Shown: positions 1-7,668 of the stretch, one piece after another
Layout of the letters: each line of letters begins with the position of its first letter
Numbering within the stretch: the stretch's first letter is position 1
Source of the DNA: Clostridium yunnanense
GTDB lineage: Bacteria; Bacillota; Clostridia; Clostridiales; Clostridiaceae
DNA length: 64,000 nt
Direction: 5' to 3'
NCBI RefSeq assembly: GCF_016595795.1
Contig: NZ_JAENHN010000027.1
Location: forward strand, 62,001-126,000
Translations under genes and position numbers: made by a program
Notes under the pieces: model-generated
The model's database searches: none
The model's input: only the letters and a program-made list of their open reading frames with translations
What the model was told of the DNA's origin: nothing

Positions 1-146
1 TTCTATATATTTGAATATTTGTGAGAGCGTAGTGTATAATTAAAGAAATGTATATAGAGCACAAATTGTAATATAGTTAAGGTAATTAAATTTGACAGCG
101 GACGAGCATTAGCATTATATGAATTGAGGTTTTAAATTTGATAAGT

Positions 147-185
147 GCTAATTTAAGACTAAGTAATGTAAATATTAATTTTGTG
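147..185 (+). repeat. Intercassette palindromic repeat, copy 1
   Basis: Long-form copy of the recurring spacer repeat. It carries the core ATTTAAGACTAAGTAATG followed by TAAATATTAATTTTGT and runs straight into the GGAGG ribosome site of the next gene. The left arm is diverged. Its core closely matches the copy at 14802. Confidence 0.6.
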
Positions 186-197
186 GAGGAAATATTT

Positions 198-1118
198 ATG
201 AATAAAGTGAACTTAAAGCATATAGCATCTTGGATACATAGAAATGCAAGAGAACTTGAGATTGCAATATGGAGATATCATTTTGAGAATGGAAATAAAG
301 AAGATGTAGTTAATGCTTTAATGTATTATCAAAACGAAGATGGTGGGTTTGGTAATACGGTTGACCCTGATAATTGGAATGTAAATTCATTACCAATGGC
401 AACACTATTTACTATTAATATTTTAAAGGATATTGAATTCTATGACATGCAGCATCCGATTTATTTAGGGATAAAAAAGTATATTGACACTAAATTAAAC
501 TTTCCAGAAGGTTGTGATTTTACAGTAGCTACCAATATAGATTATCCTCATGCAAGTTACTATAATCATGATGAAAATTACAATAGAACTGAAAGTACGG
601 GTGTGATTTTAGGATTTTGTTCCTTTATTATTGAACATTATGATGACTCAAAAATATATTCAGAGACACTAGAACTTGTTCGCAAGATGATGGATCATTT
701 ATACACTGATAACCTTGGAGATATGGGGCCAACAGGTTATATTTCATTGATTAATGCTATGAGACATAAACAGGTTCAGGGATATGATTATGAAAAATTG
801 GATTTAAGATTGAAAGAACTAGTAAATAACTCTATTCAAAGAAACCCAGAACAGTGGCCTTATTATGGGTATAGACCATCAGATTATATCAAGTCTGAAG
901 ATAGTATTTTCTATGAAGATAATAAAGATATTGTTAATGTAGAATTAGATTTTTTACAGGACACCTTGCCAGAAAATGACGTTTGGCCAATTACATGGTC
1001 ATGGTTTGAAAACAACGAAAAGTATCCAAAGGAGTCAACAATTAGTGGCAACTGGTGGAAATCTATCAAAGCAATTGAAAGAGCAAAGTTCTTAAAGAAT
1101 TTTGGAAGAACGTATTAA
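198..1118 (+). CDS. Terpenoid-cyclase/prenyltransferase-toroid-like protein (paralog A)
   Basis: A 306-residue soluble protein. Near residue 45 it has the motif YQNEDGGFGN, which resembles the QW/DGGFG repeats of alpha-alpha toroid folds (squalene cyclase and prenyltransferase beta subunits). No catalytic function is assigned. It is clearly homologous along its length to the protein at 7669-8574: shared N-terminal RNAREL/RNARPL-like segment, DGGFGN, NTVATN/TVATNIDYPHA and the C-terminal WPITWSWF/WAITWSWP motif. A longer reading frame begins with TTG at 138, but ATG 198 lies 7 bases after GGAGG and matches the start of the paralog, so 198 is chosen. It lies directly behind repeat copy 1. Confidence 0.8.
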   Translation: MNKVNLKHIASWIHRNARELEIAIWRYHFENGNKEDVVNALMYYQNEDGGFGNTVDPDNWNVNSLPMATLFTINILKDIEFYDMQHPIYLGIKKYIDTKLNFPEGCDFTVATNIDYPHASYYNHDENYNRTESTGVILGFCSFIIEHYDDSKIYSETLELVRKMMDHLYTDNLGDMGPTGYISLINAMRHKQVQGYDYEKLDLRLKELVNNSIQRNPEQWPYYGYRPSDYIKSEDSIFYEDNKDIVNVELDFLQDTLPENDVWPITWSWFENNEKYPKESTISGNWWKSIKAIERAKFLKNFGRTY

Positions 1119-1146
1119 CAAGTTTAGCTTAAGGAAGAGATAAGAT

Positions 1147-1665
1147 ATGCTACTTAATGTAAAAAGATTATCACAAGTAGAGGCAAGAAAATTAATGATG
1201 GTGTATGAAGAAAGCAATGTAGGAAATAATAAATGCTTTTTTCCAGACAATAAGGATATTAGCAAAGGAAAAAAGGCAGAAGAAGAGAAATTTTTAGATT
1301 ATCTTAGTAATGATTTTTTTAAACTCGACAATTCAGTTCTATATGTATGGGAAGAAGATAAGATATGGGTAAGTGCTCTTAGATTATACAAAATAAATGA
1401 GAAGCTTTATTTTCTCGAAGCTTTAGAGACGCATCCTGGTTATAGAAGGAAAGGCTATGGAAAAAAATTAATAGATAATTTAATAGAAGAGTTGAAGCAA
1501 AACGGCAACTTTATATTAAAAAGCTATGTTTATGAAAATAACATTGCTTCACTTAATACACATCTTAGGTGTGGATTCGTAGAAGAAGAGGATAGGGCCT
1601 TTGATTATGTAGACGAGTCTTATGTTGATAACTCAATAAGTCTAGCATTTAAATATGGGGTATAG
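1147..1665 (+). CDS. GNAT family N-acetyltransferase
   Basis: A 172-residue acetyl-CoA-dependent acyltransferase. The central segment ALETHPGYRRKGYGKKLI is the classic motif A (RRKGYGK acetyl-CoA pyrophosphate loop), and NIASLNTHLRCGF is the following motif B. The substrate cannot be read from sequence. It starts at ATG 1147 after AAGGAAGAGA and follows the toroid-like gene by 28 bases, so the two may be cotranscribed. It is one of six intact GNATs in the window, all single-gene units of the small-enzyme arrays or their edges. Confidence 0.85.
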   Translation: MLLNVKRLSQVEARKLMMVYEESNVGNNKCFFPDNKDISKGKKAEEEKFLDYLSNDFFKLDNSVLYVWEEDKIWVSALRLYKINEKLYFLEALETHPGYRRKGYGKKLIDNLIEELKQNGNFILKSYVYENNIASLNTHLRCGFVEEEDRAFDYVDESYVDNSISLAFKYGV

Positions 1666-1886
1666 CTTAAAGTATAGGGAAAAGATTTTGTAGAAGTTCT
1701 GATAGCAAAATCCTCTAAAACCTTGATTCTATGAGTAAATAGTTAAATAGTTATAAAGTTAACTTTTTTAAAATTTATAATTTTAAGAAGGTAAAAAGTT
1801 TTATTCATAAATATTTGAAAAGGTATATTTATATAAATTTAAAAAGTTATGTAGTATCGAAACATTAAGAGACGAGGAAAAACCAA

Positions 1887-2699
1887 ATGAATGAAAGAAA
1901 TATAATTACAGAAACAAATAAGCCCAATACCGTAAAAACTTTATATGAGGATTTTCTAAACCTTGGCGTGAATAGCTCAGATATATTATTAGTGCATTCC
2001 TCCATGTCTAGCATGGGATGGATTTGTGGTGGAGCACAGGCTGTCATAACTGCCTTGAAGGAAGCGGTAGGTAGTGATGGAACCATAGTAATGCCAGCTC
2101 AAAGTGGAGATTGGTCAGACCCTGCAGGTTGGGAAAAACCACCTGTACCAAAGGAGTGGATCCAAATAATTTATGATAGTATGCCAGCTTTTGATCCAGA
2201 GCTTACGCCAACAAGAGGTATGGGACGTATAGCAGAATTGTTTAGAACTGTACCAAATACAATACGCTCAAACCATCCTCAACGATCCTTTAGTGCAAAT
2301 GGCAAGGATGCAGCCTATATTACTCAAGATCATCCCCTTACTCCTCATTTTGGAATAGAATCTCCTCTAGGCAAAATGTATAATCTTAAAACAAAGGTTC
2401 TTTTATTAGGAGTTGGCTATGATTCTTGCACAAGTTTTCATCTTGCAGAAACCTTTATAAATGAAATGCCAAAAGAAAGACTTGGTGCTGCAATAATGGA
2501 AAATGGCGAGAGATGCTGGAAGTGGTTCGAGGATTATGCTTATGATATAGAGGGCTTTGACCTAATCGGTAAGGAATTTGAGGAAAAGTGTAGTGTACAA
2601 GTAGGCAAGATTGGCAATGCTGACTGCAGACTATTTGATATGAAGGAAGCAGTTGATTTTGCAAAGGATTGGCTAATTAAACATAGGTTTAATATGTAG
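1887..2699 (+). CDS. AAC(3)-family aminoglycoside N-acetyltransferase-like protein
   Basis: A 270-residue protein of the antibiotic NAT (AAC(3)/YokD) family, which transfers acetyl from acetyl-CoA to the 3-amino group of 2-deoxystreptamine aminoglycosides. Visible family blocks are LLVHSSMSSMGWICGG near residue 35, GTIVMPAQSG, then IRSNHPQRSFSANG, and FGIESPLG followed by VLLLGVGYDSCTSFHLAE. Length is normal for the family (about 260-280). The start at ATG 1887 follows GACGAGGAAA. The 220-base spacer upstream is A+T-rich and shows no gene. Chromosomal clostridial members often have unknown substrates, so real resistance is not implied. Confidence 0.85.
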   Translation: MNERNIITETNKPNTVKTLYEDFLNLGVNSSDILLVHSSMSSMGWICGGAQAVITALKEAVGSDGTIVMPAQSGDWSDPAGWEKPPVPKEWIQIIYDSMPAFDPELTPTRGMGRIAELFRTVPNTIRSNHPQRSFSANGKDAAYITQDHPLTPHFGIESPLGKMYNLKTKVLLLGVGYDSCTSFHLAETFINEMPKERLGAAIMENGERCWKWFEDYAYDIEGFDLIGKEFEEKCSVQVGKIGNADCRLFDMKEAVDFAKDWLIKHRFNM

Positions 2700-2725
2700 A
2701 ATATTTAAATTGGGGAGAAATGATT

Positions 2726-3262
2726 ATGAATTTAGAAGCATTACGATTAGATTGTGCAATTAAGCAAAAGAAAGGGCTGCATTTTATATTAGCATCTATT
2801 ATTATTTGGTGTGCTGTACTAATAATTCATTTAACAGCACTACCTATCTTAACAAAGAACTTATTTACATTTTGTGCTACAGCACCATTAATGCCTATAG
2901 CATTCTTCATAACAAAAATAATCAAAGTTGATTTTCAAAACAAAGAAAATCCGTTAACTAATTTAGGCGTTCTTTTCTCTGCAAATCAGATGCTATATTT
3001 ACTGATTGCAATGTGGGTGTATCCAACAGTACCTGAAAAAATGTTAATGGTAATAGCAATGATTTTTGGAGCGCATTTATTACCATATGGTTGGCTATAT
3101 AAATCAAAATCCTATATGGTAGTTGCTACTTTGGTACCAATTTTGTCCCTTATAGTAGGTATAAACTTTAAACCTTATATTCTTGCAAGTATGATGATTT
3201 TAATAGAAATTATATTTAGTGTTTGTTTGATATTAGAGAATAAAAAAATATCGCAAATTTAA
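2726..3262 (+). CDS. Integral membrane protein, DUF7010-like
   Basis: A 178-residue protein with about six hydrophobic segments, the first near residue 20 (ending in IIWCAVLIIHLTALP) and the last near the C-terminus. The short N-terminus MNLEALRLDCAIKQKKG resembles the DUF7010 group of Firmicute membrane proteins; function is unknown. ATG 2726 is chosen over ATG 2720 because the GGGGA ribosome site at 2712-2716 is too close to 2720. It lies 26 bases after the AAC(3)-like gene, so cotranscription is plausible. Confidence 0.7.
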   Translation: MNLEALRLDCAIKQKKGLHFILASIIIWCAVLIIHLTALPILTKNLFTFCATAPLMPIAFFITKIIKVDFQNKENPLTNLGVLFSANQMLYLLIAMWVYPTVPEKMLMVIAMIFGAHLLPYGWLYKSKSYMVVATLVPILSLIVGINFKPYILASMMILIEIIFSVCLILENKKISQI

Positions 3263-3280
3263 ATCATACACTTTAATTTG
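3254..3280 (+). repeat. Possible degenerate spacer palindrome
   Basis: CAAATTTAAA and TTTAATTTG form an inverted pair just behind the stop codon of the membrane protein. The arms agree with the outer arms of the spacer repeat, but the middle differs, so membership of the family is uncertain. Confidence 0.35.
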
Positions 3281-3362
3281 TCCATGAGAATATTTAAAGT
3301 GAGAAATAGTTGTATTACTTAATACAATAATTAATGACTAATATATGAAAGGAGGAGATTTT

Positions 3363-3809
3363 ATGAGAGCACCGTATCAAGTTTTAGTATTTCCTTATCA
3401 TATCAATGAGCAAGGTATAGAATATGCTATATTTCATAGAAGTGACTATGACTGTTGGCAAGCAATCTCTGGTGGAGGAGAAGACGGAGAAACCGTAATT
3501 GAATCTGCTAAAAGAGAAGCATGGGAAGAAGCAGAAATTCCTATGGATTCAAATTACATTAAGTTAGATACAGTTAATTCAATACCTGCTGATGAGTTTT
3601 CAGACAGTAAATATTGGGGTGAAGATGTGTATGTTATACCAGAAAATTGTTTTGGGGTTGAAATTACTTATAAACAATTAAAGCTTTCACATGAACATAC
3701 AGAATATACTTGGATGAGTTATGCTGATGCTATTTCATGTTTAAAATATGATGGAAATAAAATAGCACTGGGTGAACTTAATAAAAGACTAAATAGGAGA
3801 GGTGAGTGA
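3363..3809 (+). CDS. Nudix hydrolase
   Basis: A 148-residue Nudix protein that would cleave a nucleoside-diphosphate-linked substrate. The Nudix box lies near residues 38-60: G, five residues, E, seven residues, then REAWEEAEI, matching GX5EX7REUXEEXGU except that the late Gly is Glu. The start at ATG 3363 is 7 bases after GGAGG; an in-frame ATG at 3345 precedes that ribosome site and is rejected. It is followed at 5 bases by the GyrI-like gene, so the pair is likely translated from one mRNA. Confidence 0.85.
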   Translation: MRAPYQVLVFPYHINEQGIEYAIFHRSDYDCWQAISGGGEDGETVIESAKREAWEEAEIPMDSNYIKLDTVNSIPADEFSDSKYWGEDVYVIPENCFGVEITYKQLKLSHEHTEYTWMSYADAISCLKYDGNKIALGELNKRLNRRGE

Positions 3810-3813
3810 AATT

Positions 3814-4272
3814 ATGGCTTATAAATTAAAAGAAGCAACAATAAGAACAAATAATTCTGAAGAAGGAATGAAAATGATTGATGAACTTTGGGAGGATATT
3901 TCAAGCGGAAAACTTCCTGTTTTGTTTGATAGTGAGCATACATTTCAACAAGGCATTTCTCCAGTTTCAAGATATAGCAACTATTCTAGTGATGAGAGTG
4001 GAGATTATGACCTTACCATAATGGCTGTATCAGTTGAATTCTTTAAAAATATGGAAGTAGCAGTAAGTAAGGGATTATATAAAAAGTATGTTGAAAAAGA
4101 CGAAAACGGAGAAATAGGTGTATGTGCAAAAAAAGCCTGGGAAAAAGTATGGAATGAGCAAAAATCAGGTGAAATAAAAAGAGCATTTACTATGGATTAT
4201 GAGAGCTCTGTTCCTAGTGAATATACGAAGGATGGAAAAGCACATTGCTATTTATATATTGCAATTCAGTAA
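3814..4272 (+). CDS. GyrI-like / effector-binding-domain protein
   Basis: A 152-residue protein consisting only of a small-molecule-binding domain of the AraC effector-binding (GyrI-like) type, without a DNA-binding domain. The pattern is ELWEDISSGKLP, then FQQGISPVSRYSNY, then YDLTIMAVS and a late WEKVWNEQ segment, as in stand-alone GyrI-like proteins. ATG 3814 is preferred over GTG 3802 because GGTGAG lies 7 bases upstream. It is coupled to the Nudix gene, whose stop ends at 3809. Ligand and role are unknown. Confidence 0.65.
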   Translation: MAYKLKEATIRTNNSEEGMKMIDELWEDISSGKLPVLFDSEHTFQQGISPVSRYSNYSSDESGDYDLTIMAVSVEFFKNMEVAVSKGLYKKYVEKDENGEIGVCAKKAWEKVWNEQKSGEIKRAFTMDYESSVPSEYTKDGKAHCYLYIAIQ

Positions 4273-4336
4273 AGCGTAAAAGCATATTTGGGACATATTA
4301 TTAAACAAAGAAGTTCCAGTATAAGTTTGAGTAATT

Positions 4337-4453
4337 TTATTTTTTACCAAAGTGCTTAACTAAAAAGCTTGGTATCAGTATAAATATAGTTATTAGAATA
4401 CTATCTAGTATAAAAACATCAAAAAGAAATTGCGGTAATGACAATACAGACAT
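4337..4453 (-). CDS. Small hydrophobic peptide (38 aa), antisense orientation
   Basis: On the minus strand a perfect AAGGAGG precedes ATG at 4453 by 6 bases and opens a 38-codon frame ending at 4337. The peptide begins MSVLSLPQFLFDVFILDS, continues as one hydrophobic helix (ILITIFILIPSFLV) and ends KHFGKK. One membrane helix with a short basic tail is the typical shape of type I toxin peptides and of small regulatory membrane peptides. It is in the opposite direction to its neighbours. No antisense RNA promoter was established. Confidence 0.5.
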   Translation of the reverse strand: MSVLSLPQFLFDVFILDSILITIFILIPSFLVKHFGKK

Positions 4454-4535
4454 ATGTAATCCTCCTTTTCATTTATATATAAATATTACTGATACTCTAT
4501 AATAATTACTCTATTTTAGAAAAACTAATTATAGG

Positions 4536-4623
4536 TAAACTGCTTCATATTAGAATTTATCAAAATAAAGATTCGTAGAAACACCGAAATATTTATTTGG
4601 AGTTTAAATACTGAAGTAGTTTA
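4536..4623. repeat. MITE-like element with CTTCA termini, copy 1
   Basis: An 88-bp stretch bounded by TAAACTGCTTCA on the left and TGAAGTAGTTTA on the right, which are inverted repeats. The left 45 bases recur inverted at 44884-44930 with few changes, and a third element with the same ACTACTTC type of terminus lies at 38961. No coding capacity. Confidence 0.65.
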
Positions 4624-4774
4624 TCTGATTAAGTGGAATATATATTTGAGACTAATCTTAAATTACTTATAATTCAGCAAAGTTATTAACATTAAGAAGT
4701 TTTGAAAGATTGTGTGCTAGAGTTGGACAAGGCTTATTTAGTATCTCCTGCAATGGAGCATAAAGAAGGTTTTA

Positions 4775-4915
4775 ACTATTGATTGTGCAAATTTAGTATC
4801 CTGTAAACTTGCTGAAAAGTGTGGCTTTGAATTGTTTGAAAGAAGAACACCCATAGGGCATAAGCAACCTAACATGGAAAGTGATAGTTATTTTTACTAT
4901 CGTAAGTATAGATAA
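4775..4915 (+). pseudogene. C-terminal remnant of a GNAT acetyltransferase
   Basis: In frame from about 4775 to the stop at 4913-4915 the DNA reads TIDCANLVSCKLAEKCGF followed by ELFERRTPIGHKQ and a YYRKYR tail. The A-N-x-x-S-x-K-L-A-E-K-x-G-F pattern is the motif B end of a GNAT. No start codon or motif A remains upstream in frame; some bases from about 4700 may belong to the decayed N-terminal part. Immediately behind its stop is a full-length spacer repeat, as for the intact genes. Confidence 0.7.
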
Positions 4916-4953
4916 ATTACAATTTAAGTTTTATTAATAAAATAGTAATTTGT
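4913..4953 (+). repeat. Intercassette palindromic repeat, copy 2
   Basis: Reads AAATTACAATTTAAG at the left and AAATAGTAATTTGT at the right. AAATTAC and GTAATTT are exact inverted arms. It overlaps the stop codon of the GNAT remnant and precedes the ribosome site of the next gene. Confidence 0.75.
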
Positions 4954-4991
4954 ATGTCAGATGTTGATACAATTCATTAGGAGGTAATTGC

Positions 4992-5507
4992 ATGATACTA
5001 GAAACTAAAAGGTTAATTTTAAGAGAAATGACACAAGCAGATTTTTCGGATCTTTGTAAGATTATGCAGGATGATGAAGTAATGTATGCTTATGAGGGTG
5101 CATTTACAATTGATGAAATTCAAGTATGGCTTGAGAGACAAATTGAACGTTATAAAGAACATGGCTTTGGTCTATGGGCAGTTGTTCTGAAAGAAACGGA
5201 TAATATGATAGGACAATGTGGGTTGACATTGCAAGATTACAACAGTAACAAGGTACTGGAAGTCGGTTATCTTTTTCAAAAAGATTATTGGCATCACGGA
5301 TATGCAAGTGAGGCTGCAATTGCCTGTAAAAAATACGCCTTTGATAAGCTAAATGCTAAAGAAGTATATTCTATTATTAGAGATACAAATATACCATCAC
5401 AAAACGTAGCAATAAGAAATGGAATGACTTGTATAGATAAGTTTGTGAAACATTACCGAGGAGTTGATATGCCTCATTTTCTATTCTCTGTTAAGAAGAT
5501 TGTATGA
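4992..5507 (+). CDS. GNAT acetyltransferase, RimJ/RimL type
   Basis: A 171-residue acetyltransferase of the RimJ/RimL group, starting with the typical MILETKRLILREMTQADF. The acetyl-CoA loop is seen in VGYLFQKDYWHHGYASEA and motif B in NIPSQNVAIRNGMT. RimJ/L relatives acetylate ribosomal protein N-termini or small amines; the substrate here is unknown. ATG 4992 follows AGGAGGTAATTGC. It stands alone between repeat copy 2 and the IS1595-like element. Confidence 0.85.
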   Translation: MILETKRLILREMTQADFSDLCKIMQDDEVMYAYEGAFTIDEIQVWLERQIERYKEHGFGLWAVVLKETDNMIGQCGLTLQDYNSNKVLEVGYLFQKDYWHHGYASEAAIACKKYAFDKLNAKEVYSIIRDTNIPSQNVAIRNGMTCIDKFVKHYRGVDMPHFLFSVKKIV

Positions 5508-5776
5508 TATATAAGTGCTATTTAATTTACTTCATCAATTAATCATCTAAAATATCATTACTTTAATAGTTTATGAACAAAACTATTCTACTGAAAGAAT
5601 TTCTTAACTTATATTTCTTGACTTATATTTCAGAAAAGACTGATGTGAAAAGAGACACACTTAAGAATGGCGATTTGCCATTTTTATATGAACGTTTTTA
5701 TCATTTTAATTGTCTACTATAAATGGATCATATCAGAAAGGAACTTCAGTAAATTTTTATAGTATGGAGTTATTTG
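5508..5776. other. Non-coding stretch left of the IS
   Basis: No gene recognised. A small hairpin AATGGCGATTTGCCATT lies near 5666-5682. The rest is A+T-rich and leads to the left inverted repeat of the IS1595-like element at 5777. Confidence 0.5.
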
Positions 5777-6839
5777 TTAAATAAATGTTGGTAATGATTA
5801 AAAAATGAACATGTGGCAAGCATTAAGAGGATAGAGTAATTATTAAATTTTCTTAGTGAGGTGTTCTTTTTGCTACAGCATGATGTTAAACTTAAAAAAT
5901 TTGATCTGCATACTAACGATGTTCTAAAAAGAGATTTTTATAAAGATAGAGTTGTAGAGACTTGTCCAATTTGTGAGTCAAATTGGTATATTAAATATGG
6001 CTTTTATAATGGAATTCAAAGATACAAATGTAAAGTATGCGAAAAAACTTTTTCGCGTACAACTAATTCATTGTGGAGTTATTCAAAAAAGAACACTAGA
6101 ACCTGGATGGAGTTTACTGAATTAATGACCGAAAATAAAACTTTAAAGTTTTGTGCTGAGAAGCTAAATATAAGTATTGGCACAGCTTTTTATTGGAGAC
6201 ATAAAATACTTCAGGCGCTAAGTATAGACTCAACTCCAGATAGTTTATCAGGAGTTGTACATATAGGAAAAGTTATTATAAAAGAAAGCTTTAAAGGGTG
6301 CAGAGATTCAGAAATACTAGCCTTCAGAGCTCCAAGAGAAGATATTTGGATTATTGGTGCAAAAGGACAAGAAGACTCTATGTTTATAAAGCCAATATTT
6401 AAATTTAAGTATCAATGGGATAAAGTTGCTTTCGATGAAAAAGTTTATTCTAAAATAGAAAAAGATTCATACATTGCTCCCTGCTCGGACAGGAATATAA
6501 ACTCAGTAGCAATAAGGCACAATAGAAATAACAGGAATAAATCCATTAAGGTAGAAGCTGAGTATAGGATAAAATATCTTTGGCCAAATTTGAAAAAATG
6601 GCTATCGATCTTTCACGGGGTGGCCTCAAAGTATCTTCAAAGATATCTTAGTTTTTTCATAATTATGAACTTGGATAAGGTGATTGATTATATGGGCTTG
6701 ATATACGATAGATTATTCGAAGGGAATAGATTTATAAGAACTGATGAGATAAGAATTAGAAGTTCACTTTTTTAGAAATAAAAATTAACACCGGGGTTGT
6801 CCGTTTTTTCTGCATAGATATTTACCAACATTTAATTAA
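5777..6839 (+). mobile_element. IS1595-like insertion element (about 1.06 kb)
   Basis: Bounded by TTAAATAAATGTTGGTAA at 5777-5794 and, inverted, TTACCAACATTTAATTAA at 6822-6839; the 18-base arms differ at one position. It encloses a single transposase-like gene. No direct target duplication is evident at the edges. A 73-bp hairpin at 58391-58463 carries the same terminus, so the element family has mobilised short derivatives in this genome. Confidence 0.7.
5870..6775 (+). CDS. IS1595-family transposase-like protein, catalytic residues altered
   Basis: A 301-residue protein. N-terminal zinc ribbon CPICESNWYIKYG...YKCKVC (residues about 31-56), then a helix-turn-helix-like segment ending ISIGTAFYWRHKI, both hallmarks of IS1595/ISXO2 transposases. 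In the family the catalytic domain opens with a V-D-E-T-Y-F type motif followed by KG-R; here the matching place reads VVHIGKVIIKESFKGCR, so the first acidic residue appears lost. The late FHGVASKYLQRYL segment is retained. TTG 5870 is chosen because GAGGTG at 5858-5863 is well spaced; GTG 5861 overlaps that site. It may be inactive, or depend on an active copy elsewhere. Confidence 0.7.
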   Translation: MLQHDVKLKKFDLHTNDVLKRDFYKDRVVETCPICESNWYIKYGFYNGIQRYKCKVCEKTFSRTTNSLWSYSKKNTRTWMEFTELMTENKTLKFCAEKLNISIGTAFYWRHKILQALSIDSTPDSLSGVVHIGKVIIKESFKGCRDSEILAFRAPREDIWIIGAKGQEDSMFIKPIFKFKYQWDKVAFDEKVYSKIEKDSYIAPCSDRNINSVAIRHNRNNRNKSIKVEAEYRIKYLWPNLKKWLSIFHGVASKYLQRYLSFFIIMNLDKVIDYMGLIYDRLFEGNRFIRTDEIRIRSSLF

Positions 6840-6849
6840 TATATAACTA

Positions 6850-6919
6850 TATAAAGAAAAAATATACTGTAAGCATAGAGCTACTGTATAAAGAAAAAAT
6901 ACACTGTAAGCATAGAGCT
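6850..6919. repeat. Two-copy tandem repeat, 37-bp period
   Basis: Two units reading TATAAAGAAAAAATATACTG then TAAGCATAGAGCT, at 6850-6882 and 6887-6919, differing by one base. Directly outside the right end of the IS1595-like element. Confidence 0.75.
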
Positions 6920-6972
6920 TGAGAAAATAATAGTGTAGTTATTACCAAAAAGGTGATTAATACATATTATAA

Positions 6973-7140
6973 GATCTATGCCCTCAATTATGCCATGAGT
7001 TTTGCAATTGCATATATCCTTTTATTTACGCTTTGCAAAATGGTGCAGATAGACTATGGAAATGCAAATTAAAGCAATTTGATGCAAAATGTCCAGATGG
7101 TGGAAGGGTATGTATTCATGGTGAATATATAGACAAATAA
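6973..7140 (+). pseudogene. C-terminal remnant of a cysteine-rich small protein
   Basis: An open stretch without a usable start reads LCHEFCNCIYPFIYALQNGA, then DRLWKCKLKQFDAKCPDG and ends GRVCIHGEYIDK. The pattern C...W..FD..CPDG.R resembles the C-terminal part of small TIGR04076-like proteins, but the assignment is weak. An in-frame TAA at 6970 closes it upstream. The rest of 6776-7211 holds the right IS end, the tandem repeat and no other gene. Confidence 0.45.
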
Positions 7141-7211
7141 ACTGAAAATAATGTGTTGTAAATGGACAACTAAGCTGTGGTCGTACTAAATCGAAGATTA
7201 AGGAGAAGAAT

Positions 7212-7604
7212 ATGGAACAAATATGGGAGAAACTTTATAAAGAAGCTATGAAGGTTATAAATCCACATGAAGTCTCAAGCACTATGTGGGTTGGAAGCGT
7301 TGCTTCAGCAGTATTAACAAAGAAGGGGAATATCTACACAGGTATATGCATAGATACAAATGGGTCCTTAGGAATGTGCGCAGAGAGAAATGCATTATCA
7401 ACAATGCTTACCCATGGTGAAAATGAAGTTGATAAAGTAGTTTCTGTTTATAAGGATGGAAAAGTGATACCTTCTTGTGGTGCCTGTAGAGAATTTATGA
7501 TGCACCTTGGAAAGGATGCAGATAATATAGAAATGTTACTTGATAATGAGGGAAGAACAATCAAGTTAATTGACTTACTTCCGGAATATCCAAGATATAA
7601 ATAG
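7212..7604 (+). CDS. Cytidine/blasticidin deaminase-family protein
   Basis: A 130-residue zinc-dependent deaminase of the CDA fold. The zinc and catalytic motifs are MCAERNAL (Cys-Ala-Glu, about residue 56) and PSCGACREF (PCxxC type, about residue 95). Length fits free cytidine deaminases and blasticidin-S deaminases (about 130). The start at ATG 7212 follows AAGGAGAAGAA. The last 13 codons recur, slightly altered, as an orphan fragment at 8626-8667, a sign of duplication or recombination in this array. Confidence 0.85.
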   Translation: MEQIWEKLYKEAMKVINPHEVSSTMWVGSVASAVLTKKGNIYTGICIDTNGSLGMCAERNALSTMLTHGENEVDKVVSVYKDGKVIPSCGACREFMMHLGKDADNIEMLLDNEGRTIKLIDLLPEYPRYK

Positions 7605-7668
7605 CATGGAATGGAAAAATTTTGGAGATAAATAGGAAATTAACATAAAACTAAATGGAGGTTTGATT

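Noticed and set aside
138-197. TTG start giving a 326-residue first protein
   Set aside because: The extra 20 codons lie inside the spacer repeat and lack a ribosome site; the paralog at 7669 supports ATG 198.
1865-2086. Minus-strand frames opposite real genes (here and at 2455, 22340, 22805, 49868, 52803 and others)
   Set aside because: They lie fully inside genes with clear domains, lack ribosome sites and show no protein motif.
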